DNA of 64,000 bases, from positions 62,001 through 126,000 of the forward strand of contig NZ_JABAOB010000013.1 of assembly GCF_012726295.1 (NCBI RefSeq), read 5' to 3'. The notes under the pieces were generated by a model. It was not told the origin of the DNA and searched no databases. It was given only the letters and a program-made list of their open reading frames with translations. Source of the stretch: Chitinophaga sp. Ak27 (GTDB lineage: Bacteria; Bacteroidota; Bacteroidia; Chitinophagales; Chitinophagaceae). Positions 62,100 through 64,000 of the stretch are shown here, piece by piece. The first letter of the stretch is position 1. Each line of letters opens with the position of its first letter. A program made the translations under genes and the position numbers.

Positions 62100-63140
62100 T
62101 TATTTTCTTTTATTGTTAGCTAACTCCTTCTTAATCAATTCAATGATGGGAGATATATCTTTCTCCTGTTGTTTACGCTTCTTGGGGTTAATCTTGCCCA
62201 TACTCACCTCAGAAAAACCGGAAAATGGGGTTCCGTTTGCCTTGAATACCCGAACTTTCTTTTCAATTACCTGCCAGGAAACGATAAGTCCCTTTATATC
62301 CTTCAATACCTGAAAGATGATTTTTAGAGACTGATTATCGAAGTTATCCTTTTTGATCAGCTCTAATAGGGGGCTGTTTTCATTGCAAAATATTTTACGA
62401 AAGGTATCCACATCGTAAGGGATATGAAAGTAAGGTTGGAAGGCGGTATATAAAAAATCAACCACTTCTTTGCAAGTTGCCGGAGAGAGTTCTTCATTTA
62501 ACTTCAGATAATTATAACTGCTGGCTTCCCTTTCCCGTTTTTCGGATGTGGGTACATCCAATTGTTTGGAAGAAGAGGTGCCCGGTTGTCCATTAGCATC
62601 TGTAATTTTCGCCTTCCCTGTTTTTCCTTGAAGAGTTCGTAAATAGCCGAGTAACATTGCTCTTTGTTCCTTGTCCCTCTCCACTATCCTTAAAAAGTCT
62701 GCATTCTTTTGAAAATTGGATTTTTTCAGCAAAGCCCATTTCTGTTTGTGATCCGCATCATCCAAATCATATTGATATGCCTGAGGATACTTCTTGAGCA
62801 ACTTAATCAAGTATTCAAGTTTTGTATCATCATAATGTTGGTTTTTCATCTTTGTAAATATTTCAATTCGAAGAATTGATTCCTCAAAGTTGAAATACAG
62901 ATACCGGCTGCACCAGTCAAAATGATTTACCAGGCTATCGAAGTTTAACGGAAACGGACATCTTATAAACGAAATACAATAGTGGTTATGCAGAGCATGG
63001 TTGGCAAGCTTATCAAAGTCAATAGTCAGACGAGAGGATTTCTTCGTCTGATCGTTGTAGGGTATTTCTCGGACGAAAGCGCTTGTTTCTCTTACTCTGA
63101 CAATAAAGGGCACGTCCTTAACTTGGTCGAGGGCCATCAT
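62100..63140 (-). CDS. Hypothetical protein of the mobilizable element
   Basis: The 346-residue protein is rich in charged and aromatic residues (NHFDWCSRYLYFNFEESILRIEIF) with no motif that I can place. A Ser/Gly/Lys-rich linker at about 175-205 separates two halves. It is the first gene of the minus-strand run that leads to the primase and mob genes, and may be a regulatory or replication protein. Confidence 0.6.
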   Translation of the reverse strand: MMALDQVKDVPFIVRVRETSAFVREIPYNDQTKKSSRLTIDFDKLANHALHNHYCISFIRCPFPLNFDSLVNHFDWCSRYLYFNFEESILRIEIFTKMKNQHYDDTKLEYLIKLLKKYPQAYQYDLDDADHKQKWALLKKSNFQKNADFLRIVERDKEQRAMLLGYLRTLQGKTGKAKITDANGQPGTSSSKQLDVPTSEKREREASSYNYLKLNEELSPATCKEVVDFLYTAFQPYFHIPYDVDTFRKIFCNENSPLLELIKKDNFDNQSLKIIFQVLKDIKGLIVSWQVIEKKVRVFKANGTPFSGFSEVSMGKINPKKRKQQEKDISPIIELIKKELANNKRK

Positions 63141-63190
63141 TGCTTATAAGTTAATGTATAAATTTACCAGTTAAATGGGCTAAAATGGGA

Positions 63191-63211
63191 GTGTAAAATA
63201 AACTGTGTCAA
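63191..63211. repeat. Probable terminal inverted repeat of the IS256-family element
   Basis: GTGTAAAATAAACTGTGTCA lies just outside the transposase 3' end and resembles IS256-type ends (TGTGTC core). The matching other end is beyond the window, so this cannot be verified here. Confidence 0.45.
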
Positions 63212-63219
63212 CATTTAAT

Positions 63220-64000
63220 TTACAATCGTAATTTGAGCCGCTCACCAAATATAATTGATAACTGAGACACAGTCAGGCTCCAGTTCTGGAGGGGCTGTGT
63301 CCACTTCTTTTGGATATTTTGGGTAGCCAGATAAATTAGTTTTAGCAAAGCCATATCGGAAGTAAAGGCCCCTTTGGTTTTGGTCACTTTACGCACCTGT
63401 CGGTGGAACCCTTCTATGGTATTAGTGGTGTAGATGAGTCTGCGGATAGCCTCAGAATATTGGAAGTATGTACTGAGCTTATCCCAGTTTCGGCGCCAGG
63501 AGTCTATTACAACGGGATACTTTTTGCCCCATTTGTCATCCAGCTGCTCCAACTGGGATTCCGCCTCTTCTTTGCTTACCGCTTGATAAACGGGTTTTAA
63601 ATCGGCCATAAATACCTTCTGGTCCTTACTGGCTATGTACCTGATAGAATTACGGATTTGATGTACTACGCAGCTCTGTACCGCTGTAGCGGGGAATATC
63701 GTGGTAATAGCCTCCGAAAAGCCTTTTAAATTGTCAATACAGGCAATAAGTATATCAGATATACCCCGCTGTTGAAGATTGGCCAGGACGCTCAACCAGA
63801 AGTTAGCTCCCTCACTTTCCGAGACATACATGCCCAACAACTCTTTGCGTCCATCAGTGTTTATTCCAAGGATATTGTAAACACAGCGGTTAACTACTTT
63901 GCCATCTTCTTTGACTTTATAAAACATCGCATCCAGCCAAATAATGCAATACAGTGGCTCCAGGGGACGGGCCTGCCATTCTTTAACAAGGGGGATAATT
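63220..64000 (-). mobile_element. IS256 (mutator) family transposase, 5' part outside window
   Basis: The minus-strand frame is open from 63220 through the right edge. It shows the IS256 catalytic core: IIWLDAMFYKVKEDG (first Asp), ILIACIDNLKGFSEAI (second Asp), CVVHQIRNSIRY, and EEAESQLEQLDDKWGKKYP with the region of the Glu, then RLIYTTNTIEGFHRQVRK. It catalyses cut or copy transposition by a DDE mechanism. The N-terminus is missing only because of the window limit; no internal stop is seen. It borders the mobilization module. Confidence 0.93.

Noticed and set aside
1..64000. A target for the presumptive guide inside this window
   Set aside because: Reading both strands I found no second copy of CGTACCAGAAACATTG, and the SusC leaders do not match.

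Overview
The window is chromosomal DNA from a Bacteroidota bacterium, most probably of the Chitinophaga group. Supporting this: two SusC/SusD outer-membrane pairs, a TAnnTTTG-type promoter, a kynurenine-pathway pair, many secreted proteins of Bacteroidota type and few Shine-Dalgarno sequences. The left two thirds (1 to about 42.3 kb) reads as ordinary chromosome of moderate G+C. The right third (about 42.5 to 64 kb) is visibly more A+T-rich and is an accessory or mobile region.

Left part: a truncated AmpD-like amidase, a lipid A type acyltransferase, a fatty acid desaturase, a DJ-1/PfpI protein and an aldo/keto reductase. A 1.7 kb gene-free stretch follows, holding a family of hairpins with a shared CTGGAAAA loop and a degenerate 24-bp tandem repeat. 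Next come an ADP-ribosylglycohydrolase, several secreted or lipoprotein genes of unknown role, a TPM-domain lipoprotein, a TPR protein and a second aldo/keto reductase. SusCD pair 1 (17.1-21.9 kb), SDR/AraC/Ada/MFS genes, kynU-kynA, a YncE-like phosphoesterase, a Crp-like regulator, SusCD pair 2 (33.1-38.4 kb), a PEP mutase-like enzyme, a two-domain VOC protein and an AraC regulator complete it. Neither SusCD pair has a FecI/FecR-type sigma/anti-sigma pair beside it.

Accessory part: a MazG-like pyrophosphohydrolase with a DUF2075 helicase, then remnants of an excisionase-like gene and a tyrosine recombinase. A minus-strand operon follows: an Xre regulator, a double-GHKL sensor ATPase/kinase, a receiver-domain protein, an unknown protein, an adenine-type DNA methyltransferase and a DUF262/HNH nuclease. 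This looks like a signal-controlled restriction or defence system. Further right is a mobilization module (excisionase-like HTH, CHC2/Toprim primase, MobC, MobA relaxase, membrane protein) and a truncated IS256 transposase.

The most striking locus is at 54.4-56.75 kb. An ECF-type sigma factor with an extra C-terminal HTH-like extension overlaps by 32 nt a 365-residue Cas12f/TnpB-like protein. That protein has lost its RuvC catalytic residues and its zinc-finger/RuvC-III end. Directly downstream is a three-hairpin RNA-like segment ending in ATGCAAC, the same end as known Cas12f repeats, followed by a unique guide-like stretch. I read this as an exapted nuclease-dead Cas12f-sigma system for RNA-guided transcription initiation. 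I found no second copy of the presumptive guide in the window, so its target lies elsewhere.
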